Positions 31,906 to 42,840 of a stretch of 64,000 nt of DNA are shown here, one piece after another. The translations under genes were made by a program, and so were the position numbers. Each line of letters starts with the position of its first letter. The first letter of the stretch is position 1. Source of the DNA: Apostichopus japonicus (Eukaryota; Echinodermata; Holothuroidea; Aspidochirotida; Stichopodidae). The stretch lies in assembly GCF_037975245.1 (NCBI RefSeq), contig NC_092577.1:31555398-31619397 (forward strand). The letters are read 5' to 3'. The notes under the pieces are model-generated. The model saw only the letters and a list, made by a program, of their open reading frames with translations. It did not search any database and was not told where the DNA came from.

Positions 31906-34900
31906 CTGAGCCGAAGAAGGAGGAGAAAAAGGAACGAAAATATCATAATAGAAAGCAATGAAAGTATTAATGTAATATGTCAATTGTAAGTAGAGAACAT
32001 TGTGTTGAAATGGTCAAAAGCAATGGACTTGTTTGTGATTTGAAAGGATTATCAGGTGGCTGAAGTTTTAATTTGCTCAGGGAAAATTGTAGAGAAGTTT
32101 CTGTATCGTTAGGTCGAAACTGCATGCTAATAGCATTTCGTATCGCAAAGAAATGATTTCTTTTATAATAAATGGTGATATTTTGTAAAACCATCTGGCA
32201 ACAGTAGAATTGATGATGTCATCAGGGGAAGTCCAGTTGAGACAGTCTTGAATTGAATTTTGAATTTGAATTTGTCCACAATCGGAAATTCAGCTTACAC
32301 AGGTCGTAAAGAAAAAAAGAAAAGCAATAGTATAAGTATCAATAGACTGCGATACACATACAGTAATACAAACAAATATATACAGCAAGTCCTACAAATA
32401 AGAAACTTATCTTCTCACTTGTGAATTAAATATATGGATAGAATTAGGCACACATGAGTATCTGTAGCGGCCCCTTAGTGTACGTGGTGGGCATAAACGC
32501 AGTCCAGAGCGGTTGTAATTGTAGTGCTCAAACAAAGGGTGTGTTGGGTCTTGCATGATTTGTTTAAATTTATTGCAGACCCTCTCATGATACAAGCACT
32601 CTAACGAAGGTAAGTGAGCACCGATTACCCGCTGAGCAACTTTCTTTGCTTTTCTTTTTACATGTCAATCATTTTTATCTACGAATGAAAATATCATATC
32701 TACATCAATACGTTATACTTTAATGAAATTCAGACTACCTAGAACATTGACAGCATTCCAAATGTATCAATTCTCATAAACAAATCGAGAATAAGATCAT
32801 AAACCAGAGTAAATCTCCTCGTAGTTTCTTACTGTTCTAGCAGCACACCAGCTTGAATTAAGTAAGGCAAGTACAAATGGTCCTGTTCCGTCTGAATACT
32901 CTCTACAATTTTCTTTCCTACATACTCTGGAGTCATAGTGTTCAGAAGCCATTCGTATCTAGTAAATAGAACAGAAAAAACCAAAGAAATATTAAATAAT
33001 TTAAATTATGCAAAATTTCAAATCTTTAAAGATGTTCCCCAAACAAATGATGGGTTGGTTAGTAAAAAGTCAGAAGATTAGGATCAGATTTGGAAAAAAA
33101 AAGTGACCAAAATGGACTTTGTAAAGTCTAGAAACTTTTAATCTTATCTGCCATGGTTCATCTGTCCTGCTTCTCCACTTCACTCAAATGATTACTGTAA
33201 ATGAAACTAAACATGTGGGGTGTGAGTACTGCAAATTGCAATTGCCAGCTGCTCATGGCAACAAGGAGAGGGAATGACGTCGGGGCATGGCTAGCAATTG
33301 ATGTGGCTAACAGATTATTTCGAGGGACGGGTTAGAGTGTTAGTAATCAATCAATCAATCAGAGGACATTTATATAGCGCCAAAGTCAACAGAAATTGTT
33401 CAAAGCGCTATTAGCCTTGGTCATTGGTAACTTGTCACACCTACACACCAAAGTGTGCGCAATTCAATCAATCTCTCCGGGGCACCACAACCACGTGTCC
33501 CCCAGGGGACATCCCATAGGGTGCAGCCAGAAACCGGCGCACGCAACTATATTTACAAGTTACCTCGCAAGTCCCCATTTATACACCTGGGTGAAGAGAG
33601 GCAATGGAGATAAAGTGCCTTGCCCAAGGACACAGCGCAATGATCTGGCCAGGGCTCAAACCTGTAATCCTTAGATCACCAGTCCACTGCCTTAACCACT
33701 GGACCACAACGCTCTCTAGTACCGTGGTTCACATCAGCAGCAGCATATGTACATCCCTGAGGGTCTACTTCTTGAGAGAGGAGGAAAATTACAGGCCTAG
33801 AATTACAAAATTACAGCCATTCGCCAAAGAAAAATGTAAATGCTTCAAGAATTTTACCGGCTCAAATGAAATTCCCTGTGTATCACATGAATTAATACAA
33901 CACGAATATCAATTACTGTCAAGGCACCTTGGAGCAGTCTATTAATATTTTTCTGATAATGAGCAGCAACTCAGGGCTTTATTGTTAGGTGTATAGAGAT
34001 CACAAAATCTTTTGACTGACGGTAGCTACCGGAATTAAATTGTGTAGATGTTATTAATGCCTACTGGCATAAAAACGCAAGTGCCTTATTTTTGCTACAG
34101 TTGGCAAACGATAAAATCCTTTGGCATTATAAGCTTGTAAATGATATATAGCTTGAATTTCGAAGCCTGGGATGGACGGACCTATGGAGTTTGCTTCATG
34201 TCATCTGCCTTAAGGTAGTACTTTAAAAGGGTGTGAAGACTAGCGCATAAGAAACATCTAATGCCGGTAATTTGACCTAGTTTCGATTGAGGTGTAACAG
34301 AAGTGTTACACACCACCATCAATCCCAGAAAATACACACACAGCTTGCTACCGTCAGTAATTGGACACTAGTGTACATTCAGTACATACAGCTGCGGTAA
34401 ATACCCACAGCACGTTATACAAACGATACAGCTATTTACATCTCATGTCCAGCTAAAGATAACAATTAAGGTATCACGTTTCATCACTGTCTGCATTTTG
34501 TAGCGACATGAACAAAACGTCACTTGCAAGCAACAGAAAGTTTACTTTTTCAGATGGCCGCACGCGGTTTGGGGCGAGTCTTCAGTGCCTGTAAATACCT
34601 GGTTGAGGTTCCTTCGAAGAGACCAGTTTTGACCAGATATGGACAGACCAGGGTAAAGTGGATGTCTTTACGTTTGATGATCATTTCCCTAGCTACCGCC
34701 TGATGCATGGCCTTAACAGCAGCTTTGCTGGCACAGTAGTCTGAGCACCGGGGAATCCCAACCTCGGCCAGCACACTGGAAACGGTCACCACGTGACCTC
34801 TGTTGACCTCCATCATCGAAGGTAAAAAGGCCTTCAGAGTCTGCATAAAGAGAGTAAGGGGTGTGAATTGCTTTTGACATAGATCGCTTCCAAAGAAATG

Positions 34901-36656
34901 TCAATTAAAATGACTAAACTAGATAAACCCATTGACTATTACATATATTAATGTGCACATGCATTCACCTTATCCCGGCGTATATATTTATTGAAATTAT
35001 AACGAACCTCCATCAAAAGAACATTAATAGCTTGTTAAAATATTTTTATAGACTCTTCACTTAGTACCCCAATCCCTCCCTCCTTACATCAACAAATGTG
35101 GAATGTACAGAATTCCTTTCTCATTGCAATCAATGAGTAAACCACTTTATTGCTCTGTATTTCAGAAATGAAACAGTTGTATGTTAAACTTGTGCAAACC
35201 TATTCTACTGTAACTTTGCATTCTGTAAATTATCATGCATAGCAAACATATGATATATATATGCAGCATTTTGCAATGTAAATCACATGTATTATTTCCT
35301 ACAGTATTTTCAAAAGCCAACAGAACCGCATAACATCATACTGTAAGCACAGCATTTCTATAAACATCACACCAATGAGATATAAATACTGTACATACCC
35401 AAAAATGAGCTAACGTATTCACATCGAACGTCTTGGCGATGTCCTCATCTGACAGATCCAACAACTGTCTGCCACTAACGATCCCAGCATTGTTCACTAA
35501 GATAGTAACTTTACCGACCTCGGTTTCAACACTTTTAGCAACTTTGTACACCGCCTCCCTGTCAGTTACATCACACTTGTAAACATTAGCCTCCGCGCCA
35601 AGGGATCGAACCATCCTCCCCGTTTCTTGATTCCCCTCATCGTTTATATCCCACAATACCAGATGGCAACCACGTTTGGCTAGGCTTAACGATACCTCCC
35701 GACCTATTCCACTTCCTGATCCTGTTACTAAGGCAATTTCTCCTGCCACAGATTTCTTGGGCCAAAGAGTCATTGGTGTGACATACTTTATGATAGCTAA
35801 CAGGCAGTGGATTAAAATTATCACCAAAGAGTTAACAAGCCCCCCAAAAAATGAAAACATCTCGAACACCTGTAGAATGAAAAACAAACAAAAAAGTTGT
35901 AGTTAATTTAGTTGGGGGAAAAAGTGATTTTTTTTATACTTTTATATTTTTATAGGCCTGGTACAAAAACCTAGAGGCACAAAATATCAGAACATTAAAT
36001 CCTTGATGAACAAATACAAATTTATGTGCCCAAACATTCACCTCATCCATGTGACATTATTAAAAAGTTATGTAGTTAGTTTAGTTGGGGCTGAGTCTGA
36101 AGTGAGTGTAGACCGAAGCTGTAGGCTAAAGTAAAGGCTACTGATGTGTCCTTATGAGTTATTTAGGCTATTTTGGGTAGGATATGCGAGTTACTTAGTA
36201 CTAGTACTAGCCTAAAGCAGTCGAGTGCAAAAGTCTTTTGTTTTTTGTCCTGAAGTTACGAAACTCTCGTTTTCAAAAGTATAACAAGGCAGATCTGCCA
36301 AAACATGCTTACAGCCAACATGATCAAATGACACAAAGAAGGACGGAAGTGAATAACCGGAAAGTATAAGGCTGTAAACCGTTCTGGAGTACGATGATAG
36401 TACGCGCAGCCAAAGTTGTTATCAAAATTCTAGACTAAGGCCTAACGTTAGGCCTATTCTTTCTCAAGCTTTGTTCTTAGGAATGTCTGTAAACTTGTTC
36501 AAGCTACTGTACAGTATGTCCACAATAAGCTACCGTAGTTCCATCCAATCACCTTTCAACACAACCGTATGTATACAGTTACTCAACAATTACAATTGAG
36601 CCTAGGCTCTCAAAACCCATAGTTTTGAATTAGCATAGGCGAAGTATACGTACCAT
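31815..36656 (-). CDS. SDR16C-type short-chain dehydrogenase 1, five exons, 310 aa
   Basis: Exons on the minus strand: 36654-36656 (ATG at a splice donor), 35399-35869, 34599-34840, 32833-32958 and 31815-31905. They total 933 nt in frame. The protein has an N-terminal hydrophobic helix (about residues 12-31). It then has TGSGSGIG (50-57), Asp75 after beta-2 in LVLWDIN (NAD rather than NADP preference), NNAG (127-130), Ser180, and YCASK (193-197), so the catalytic set is intact. The ending MQTFTGRKKD resembles the C-terminus of HSD17B11/SDR16C5/RDH10-type enzymes, which oxidise retinol or steroid alcohols at the ER or lipid droplets. Substrate is not predictable here. If the first ATG is not used, MFSFF at 35860 is an in-frame alternative. 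Confidence 0.92.
32240..32620 (-). mobile_element. LINE 3'-end fragment
   Basis: The minus strand encodes DPTHPLFEHYNYNRSGLRLC, then YSCVPNSIHIFN and stop. This is the same HPL...SFLP/SCVP..I..LN type of LINE C-terminus as at 25043. The 3' part ends in AATTCAAATTCAAAATTCAA. It sits in the intron between SDR 1 exons 4 and 5. Confidence 0.6.
32833..32958 (-). CDS. SDR 1 exon 4
   Basis: 126 nt, acceptor TTTACTAG, donor GTAAGA, phase 2-2. It encodes YEWLLNTMTPEYVGKKIVES, which aligns with [20 protein letters not shown] of the second SDR gene. It has no ATG-initiated frame. Confidence 0.93.
33346..33716 (+). repeat. SINE-like repeat family A, fullest copy
   Basis: The head is TTTATATAGCGCCAAAGTC and CAAAGCGCTATTAG. 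The middle is CCTGGGTGAAGAGAGGCAAT, then CTTGCCCAAGGACACAGC. The end is CCTTAACCACTGGACCACAA followed by CGCTCTC. The related end in copy 1 shows this is one family. It lies in the intron between SDR 1 exons 3 and 4. Confidence 0.8.
34222..34595 (-). mobile_element. MITE-like element 1, copy A
   Basis: It is about 370 bp with terminal inverted repeats GGGTGTGAAGACT at one end and GGCACTGAAGACTCGCCCC at the other. It matches 48257-48604 in opposite orientation over nearly its whole length. It starts within about 4-9 bp of the SDR 1 exon 3 splice donor. Confidence 0.85.
34599..34840 (-). CDS. SDR 1 exon 3: catalytic Ser/Tyr/Lys
   Basis: Acceptor TTTATGCAG, donor CCAG|GTATTT, phase 0 in and 2 out. 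It contains HVVTVSSV and DYCASKAA, then CPYLVKTGLFEGTST. An open frame reads past the donor for 15 more codons into a MITE-like repeat (ending RPKPRAAI), but the donor position and phase match the second SDR gene and an in-frame exon follows downstream. Confidence 0.92.
34841..35398. other. SDR 1 intron 2, nothing recognised
   Basis: AT-rich intron sequence without repeats or coding pattern that I recognise. The intron 35870-36653 is likewise featureless. Confidence 0.5.
35399..35869 (-). CDS. SDR 1 exon 2: membrane helix, nucleotide-binding half
   Basis: Acceptor TTCTACAG, donor GTATGT, phase 0 out. It covers residues 2-158, from the hydrophobic N-terminus through NNAG to FDVNTLAHFW. Confidence 0.93.
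36654..36656 (-). CDS. SDR 1 exon 1: initiator codon before donor, UTR extends upstream
   Basis: On the minus strand GATCATG is followed by the donor GTACGTA. The ATG joins in frame to GTG TTC GAG ATG in exon 2, giving MVFEMFSFF. The 5' UTR extends to higher coordinates; its start is not visible. Confidence 0.6.
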
Positions 36657-36659
36657 GAT

Positions 36660-37545
36660 CCCTATCGAATCTTTATCTTATCCAAACAAATGAGATTTCG
36701 GTTGATCTTGTAGTTGTAGACCTGATGCTATCTGTAACTGTACTACTGCACACGCTGTAGCAAGTTGTTCACCGTGCTGGAGTGACACCTTTCCATGAAT
36801 CACAAGCAGTATTGCAGTATTAATCCTAACGTTTGCGTAGTGTGCAATATCTTCATTGTTCTAGACCAAGTTTCAGAAAACAAATGTAAGAAGCACATGC
36901 TATTCTTCTTATTTAGTTAACTGTATTGCAGGTAACCTAGTAATTCCTTTTCTACTAAGAAAAGTCACGTATGAAATAACTCTTTATTCAGTATCAGACA
37001 TGGCGTTAGTCTAGTGGTTGTAGGCTAGCCTAAGTTTGGCCGCTAGGCTCTAGTCTAGAGCGAGGCCTATCTAACTTTAAAATAATTTAACATTTTGCTA
37101 TCATTAACATGGTACCCAATTAAGTTTATGGGCATCGCACAGAAGTACTTAAAATCAAAAGGAAGGTAATGAAAATTGAAAAATGGGTAGATCACCAGTT
37201 GAACCTTAAAAACAATGAATGCATGCAGTCTTGAAGTAGCCTGCATCTCATTTTTCTAAATTACGTAAGACTCAGTGAATTCTCACTGCATAGCTGAAAC
37301 TTTTGAAAGGTTAACTACTATAGTACCAGTTGGTTAACAGACTTGTCAACCTAGGTCTACATCTTATTACTGTACTTATCCATCAGATTCAATGCTACCA
37401 TGGCTAAAGATCCCATTCCTTGTCTACCAAGCAAAGTCACCTATCAATTCTCCTGGGGTGGGAGTTGGGGGGGGGGGGGGGGGAGGAGCAGACAGGTAGG
37501 TCTGCCAATACCATTTTAAATAATAACTTGCTTTTATTTTTTCAG
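36660..37545. promoter_or_regulatory. Candidate shared promoter between divergent SDR 1 and MAPEG genes
   Basis: SDR 1 starts leftward from about 36.7 kb. The MAPEG coding exon lies at 37546 on the other strand, preceded by a good acceptor (TTATTTTTTCAG), so its 5' UTR begins further upstream in this interval. A run of 18 G at 37468-37485 lies within it. No defined promoter element is identified; the shared promoter is an inference from the head-to-head layout. Confidence 0.35.
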
Positions 37546-37563
37546 ATTCAACAATAAATTGAA

Positions 37564-37639
37564 ATGTCTGACCAAGTTGTTCATCTCCGAGATTTACTGG
37601 CGCCAAGCGTGGTGTCGTTGGTTGCTTCCTTCCAAATGG
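37564..37639 (+). CDS. MAPEG exon 1
   Basis: Starts MSDQVVHLRDLLAPSVVSLV, donor GTACAT, phase 1 out. A minus-strand frame of 73 aa over the same bases is a shadow. The upstream acceptor at 37544-37545 suggests a 5' UTR intron. Confidence 0.9.
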
Positions 37640-40600
37640 GTACATTCTTTTAAATATATATCATGAAAGAAACTTAAATACAAATTTTCTTCATTGTATT
37701 TAACTACCACAAGAACTTGTGAATCCTTGAGAAAATATTCCAGTAGCTGATTTAAATTCTGACCGTATATGAGACAAGTTGAGGATGATTTAAACCCATG
37801 GTGGTAAAAGTTTAAGTCTTAAGACTTAGTCTTATATCAAGGCAAGTCCTTATCACATGACTTTGACAATAGGCTACTCAACCCCTGGTCATTGGTAGCT
37901 TGTCACATACACACACCCAAGTGTGCCCAATTTGAATTAAAACAGTTACTCCCCAGGTCACCAAAGTGCGCCACATCAATGTGTCCCCTGGGGACCTGAG
38001 GGGGACTCCCCATAGTGTCGGCCAACGGGCCAAGAACCTGCACATACAACTATATATATTTACATGTATCTCGCAGGTTCCCCACTTACTGTATACACCT
38101 GGGTAAAGAGAGGCAATGGAGATAAACTGGCTTGCCCAAGGACACAGCGTAATGATCTGGCCAATCGGTCATTGCCTTTAGTCATAAATTTCAACATGAC
38201 CTCCTCCAAAGAATGGTAGATGCATACAGATTAACAGCAAAGTGTTATACAGTATACCCAATTCTTTCATTTGTTTCATATGGATATGGTACCATAAGAG
38301 GATTAGTATGATAGCAAGTACAGTGTTATATATTTCCATGTGTACCAGACAGAAAGACTGTACTTCTTCAGAGCACTTCAACTGGCAGTGTGAATATTAT
38401 GATTTTTTTCTATATTTTTTTATCAGATATTTAGTAATATTAAAGGAACTGATCATACTGTCTATTACTGCTTTAAAGCATGATATGGGATGATATTAAT
38501 CATAGATCGTGGTATTAGTGCTATCAAATATTGTCCAACTGGCTGACAGCTTGAATAGCTTGTATCGCATATTCAAAAGGAAAAATTCATGCCAAAGGAA
38601 AATAAATAAAAACTAAACAGTAGTTTTTATAATGTTTGTGAAAAGACACAGTGATCTTGCAAAGTTCTATTCAACCTTTTCCTCATTTTTAACCTTGTTC
38701 AGGTCGCTTCGCCTGGGCAGTCGGACAAGCTCGTCGCAAGTTTAAGGTTCCAGTCCCCCAAACAGATGGAGATGAAGGATTTGTCAGGGTTTTCAGAGCT
38801 CAGTAAGCTTTGTTAAATTCACTTACGTGAAATTAAGTGATGTAGATTTAAAGATTGTGACCTCTCGAAAGAAAAAAAGATATAATGAACCTGTGCTAAA
38901 AAAAAGATAAAAAGCCTCCCTAGTTATTTGCATTGTCACAGTAGAGGCTTTGCTGGGTTATAGTACTATAGTAGGTATCAGAAAAATTTCAGAGACATAC
39001 AGTACAATACTCCAATTATTCACGGAAGTACGTAGGTCCTTCAGTGTAATAGTTGTCACTTGAAAATGTAGAAGACCATGAAAGAACACATTGTACTTGT
39101 TCAAGCCCCTTATCTTCATTCACATTTCACAACTTGGGAAAATATTTATTACACTTTCTGGAACATGACTAGGAGCCTCATGGGCTTAGAAATGTCCTGA
39201 AGGGATCATGTTGGCCTTTATTGCAGGGATTTGTCAGACATTCTTAATTTAACTTCTCATTGTCATTTAGCCTCTGAAGAAGATCATGCTAGGAATGAAA
39301 TGTCAGGCCAACTTAACTTAATTACACGTCCTTTTTGTTTTATTTTATAAGTGAGTAAGCAAAGTACTAATGTTCAAATGCCGAAAGAATGATATTGAAA
39401 TAATTCTTACAAATTACAATAAATTATAAATTACAATAACAGAATTTTGTCCCTGTGTTGGTTGTGATAGTACATGCCAGTGCGGTCAGAGACTATAAAG
39501 GCAAATGTCGGTTTGTGTGCTTGTAAATAAAGATGCGTAATAAAGCAGTTAGGAAAACTTTATAACCGGATCACTACGTTTCCAAAAATTCTTCTTGTTT
39601 CTCTTAGGAAAAAAATATTTGTCATGCATTTAAAACGTTATTTGATGCGATGACAGTCTTATGTATTCCTATTGTGTGAATTTCTGTTTGTGATCTTAGT
39701 TGGAACTGGTGTGTTAGACTTAAGTTGTCCAGCCAATTTAATTGATGAGCCTCAGACATTTTAAGGGCCATTTAAAGAGGTACAACTTGGACTGATAGCT
39801 TTATTTGTATACATAATGGTCTACAATATATCCAAAAAATAAAAATTTTGTGCCTAAAGTCTCCCTGTATTTGATATTGATAAAGTATTTAATTATCTCA
39901 TCCGTCTTATATCTGAATCCATTCATAGGCAAAATACTCTGGAGTTTGCACCATTATTTTTGCCTTGCGTGTGGATCTCGTCCTTGTTTGTTCACCCCGG
40001 TGAGTTTTTTCGAAATCTTGTTGATGTTGTCGATTGTTCATCGAATGTGGCAACATTTGCATATTATGCCCTTGTCGGAACTGTCGCAGATTGACAATGC
40101 CAACAGGCTGTTCATTAGTTCGTTCATTTCTGAATGAATGGAACAAGTTTAGTCTTGTTAATCCCAAACCTGTAAGCTATTTCTTACTACTGCCGACCTG
40201 TGGTTTACAACATATTTTTACAATTTGAAATGCCCCATTAAATCGGGAGATTAGGAGCCTGGAAAATTAGGAAATATCTGACAAAGTGACTAAACCATGG
40301 TAGGGATATGAGAAGTAACAGTCTGGTGTTACACATAACTGATAAAATAGAGTCTACATGAGGTATTTCAAAAGACGAAGCGAATTCCATCCACCTTCTG
40401 TACACGGGTACAAAACATACGAACGGTCCATTCTTGATCTCACTTTAGAGAAAAATTTAGAAGTCAAATTTTTGCAGGGAGATTAGCACATATAACTGTA
40501 AGAGCTTGAAAATTGTCTTTGAAAACTGGGAGACTGCCAGTAAAACCGGGAGAATTGGCGAGATCATGTATTCCCTACATTCTAATATTTTCTGCAGATT

Positions 40601-41749
40601 AGAGATATTTACAATGATTTCTATTTATATCTTTTACGTCTGACACTATGATTCATTTTCAGTTGTTAATTTACATTACACTTGGAAAAAATATTTTATA
40701 GAGGCGGTATTATTATGCATATTCATGAGTTAAATGAAAATGTCATTTTTTTTTTTCCTCTTTTAGTTCCCTCTACCATTGTATCATTGAGATATCTGTA
40801 TGCAAGAAGTCAGTACTTTGAGAGCTATTCAAAGAAAGCCGAAGATAGGTAAGCGTTTTTGTACCCACAGTTGTGAAGGGTCTCTTCATATTATGCTCAA
40901 TCCATTTAGTCATGATCTGTGGTTTTTATATATTATCTCTGTTTGGGAAGAAGTTGGTGGAACTTGCTGAAGTCACTTTACATTTGAATTTAAATGTCTG
41001 GAATCATGGCATGTTACCAAATACTAGTTGATCATTGTCAAAAAGTTGAAACAGTTGTTGCATCTGTTTAAAAGTTTCTCTCGATATCCAATGTTTTGAA
41101 GCATTCAAATTATCATCGGATAGTTCCATCTTATTCTATGATAGCGCCCTCTATTTACTTTAATTCAGAAAGTATCCATTCTTTTGGCTACCATCACTGA
41201 TCCTCCTTAGCCACAGTGTATATCCGAATAAGGTCCACTTTGTAAACCTTATAACCTAATTTTATTTTTTTCTGACCTGTTCACCCCTTAACTTTCCATC
41301 AGATTTCCGTCCTTATAAAATATCTTGCATCAAAAATGCTCCACATATTTCCAGTTTTGTGTCTGAATAGCGCCCTCTGTTTACCTTAATTGGAAACTGT
41401 CTGCTGCTCTTTGGGCTAACATCAACAATTCCTTTCACTTCAGTATATCATCATCAAACACAGTTACAGTGTATTTCCAAGTAGTGCCGCCCTCTATTTA
41501 CTTTAACTTAGTTCATGTTCCCTCCCTTTCCGCTCCAATTAGATGTCCGTGTCCTATAAATAAATAAATATATGTTCGTTTTGTCGTTACAGAGTGCCTC
41601 ATTTCATAACGGCCGTGAAATGTTTCCAAATCTTACTCGTCATGAGCGCAGCAGGATTAATCAACCTGTCGCTGAAGGAATTTGCGGGTGTCGACGTCTT
41701 TGGAAAAGTTGTGGATTTCTTCCGACAGTACATTCCGCAGCTTAAGTAA
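37564..41749 (+). CDS. MAPEG membrane enzyme of the LTC4S/MGST2/FLAP subgroup, five exons, 161 aa
   Basis: Exons: 37564-37639, 38703-38802, 39929-39999, 40767-40848 and 41593-41749, 486 nt in frame. The family conjugates glutathione to leukotriene A4 or to xenobiotics in ER and nuclear membranes as trimers. With a constant offset of +6 from human LTC4S, Arg57, Gln59, Asn61, Glu64, Tyr99, Tyr103 and Arg110 match the glutathione-binding residues Arg51, Gln53, Asn55, Glu58, Tyr93, Tyr97 and the thiolate-activating Arg104; Tyr59 is Phe65. This favours an active LTC4S/MGST2-like enzyme over FLAP, which lacks the catalytic Arg. Four hydrophobic segments are visible. Neighbour: SDR 1, divergent. Confidence 0.92.
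37868..38170 (+). repeat. SINE-like repeat family A, 3'-truncated copy
   Basis: It has CCCCTGGTCATTGGTAGCTT, CCAAGTGTGCCCAATTTG, TACACCTGGGTAAAGAGAGG and CTTGCCCAAGGACACAGC as in the copy at 33346, and lacks the final tRNA-like segment. It lies in MAPEG intron 1. Confidence 0.75.
38703..38802 (+). CDS. MAPEG exon 2
   Basis: 100 nt, acceptor TTGTTCAG, donor GTAAGC. It encodes FAWAVGQARRKFKV and GFVRVFRAQ, the family's conserved RVFRAQ motif. Confidence 0.94.
39258..39320 (+). repeat. Hammerhead-core-like hairpin repeat, intact-core copy
   Basis: CTGAAGA (39274-39280), an imperfect stem-loop, then GAAA (39297-39300) fit the CUGANGA...GAAA core of hammerhead ribozymes. Flanks TGTCATTTAGCCT and GTCAGGCCAACTTA match 3391-3450. 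The base pair next to the core would be a mismatch, so activity is doubtful. It lies in MAPEG intron 2. Confidence 0.5.
39929..39999 (+). CDS. MAPEG exon 3
   Basis: 71 nt, acceptor ATTCATAG, donor GTGAGT. It encodes QNTLEFAPLFLPCVWISSLF, equivalent to QNCVEFYPIF in MGST2. It fits both flanking phases exactly. Confidence 0.9.
40767..40848 (+). CDS. MAPEG exon 4
   Basis: 82 nt, acceptor CTCTTTTAG, donor GTAAGC. It encodes VSLRYLYARSQYFESYSKKA followed by EDR, with the two Tyr and the catalytic-type Arg. Confidence 0.94.
41593..41749 (+). CDS. MAPEG exon 5 and stop
   Basis: Acceptor CGTTACAG. It encodes the last membrane segment (CFQILLVMSAAGLINLSL) and ends RQYIPQLK, TAA at 41747-41749. Confidence 0.94.
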
Positions 41750-42803
41750 GCCAATCTACGGGTTATGGCAGTGTCTGGAGCAAGGTTTTAAGTTTTTACC
41801 AAACATAAATACAGTTGATAAGTAAAAAAAACAATTTCTAGGTTAGCCAAGGATAAGAAATTACATCTTGGGCAAATTTAGGATGAGTGGCAAACCTGCT
41901 CGCTTCAACCAATTAAAGATCAGATGGATGTCATTAATTAATATTCACTAAATGATAATAGCAATAATAGTTTATATCCCAAAGAGTTAAATGTTATGTA
42001 ACATAGCAACCATCATGAATAGAAAAAAGTATAAAATTGAATGAATTTTAGCCTATACTTTTTCTACTCTGATTATTAGAGGGCGCCCTTCATAATATCC
42101 AGGAATCACTACCTCGCTTTTTAATTTTTTTTTATAATCCAACCATGACAAGTTTAAGAGTTTTTAAGATTTCTATAAATTGGCGAAATATTCCATCTGC
42201 CTGTGAAGGTCTTTCTATGTTGTAACTTCTTTCTACGTACATTGACAACATAAATCTATTGCTTGTGTCTTACATCTTTCAATGTATAAAGTGTTGAAAT
42301 GCTTAGTAGGTAATTGTGGGGTAAACAGACACGACTTTACAAAAAGAAAACTTTTATATTTTATGTTCGGTGTAGGTGCCTTTACTTGGCAAAGTGTCGA
42401 TTTAAGAAACGTCCTAAGAACCTTGGCTGGTGTACTGTGCGTTGTCTTACAATAGCAAAGTACAATAAGGTTTTTTAGAATAAATGACGGTAATGGAAAG
42501 CAAACAAAAACTGAAATGAAGATCAAATGATTTATTTGGTGGACTTGGAATAAATTCACTACTTTAATTTATGTAATATAACAAATGTCATGGTAATGAT
42601 GTTATTGTTCATAAGGTGGAGACAAGGCTGTAATAGAGGTTTTTATGTTTAATACCTGTCAGATGCTAAAAGAATATTTGTCTTGTGTACCATAAAGGTG
42701 GACTGTGATTTCAGGAAGACAGAATGGATTTAATAAAATTATTGATGCAATGAAAATCTTTGTTTACAAATTGCATATATTTGCATATAAATATAATAAT
42801 TGC

Positions 42804-42840
<37 letters not shown>

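Noticed and set aside
34550-34598. Apparent natural C-terminus of SDR 1 at 34550 (KTRPKPRAAI)
   Set aside because: Two further exons (32833-32958 and 31815-31905) continue the SDR fold in frame and end like the paralogue. The tail is transposon sequence, kept only as a possible retained-intron isoform.
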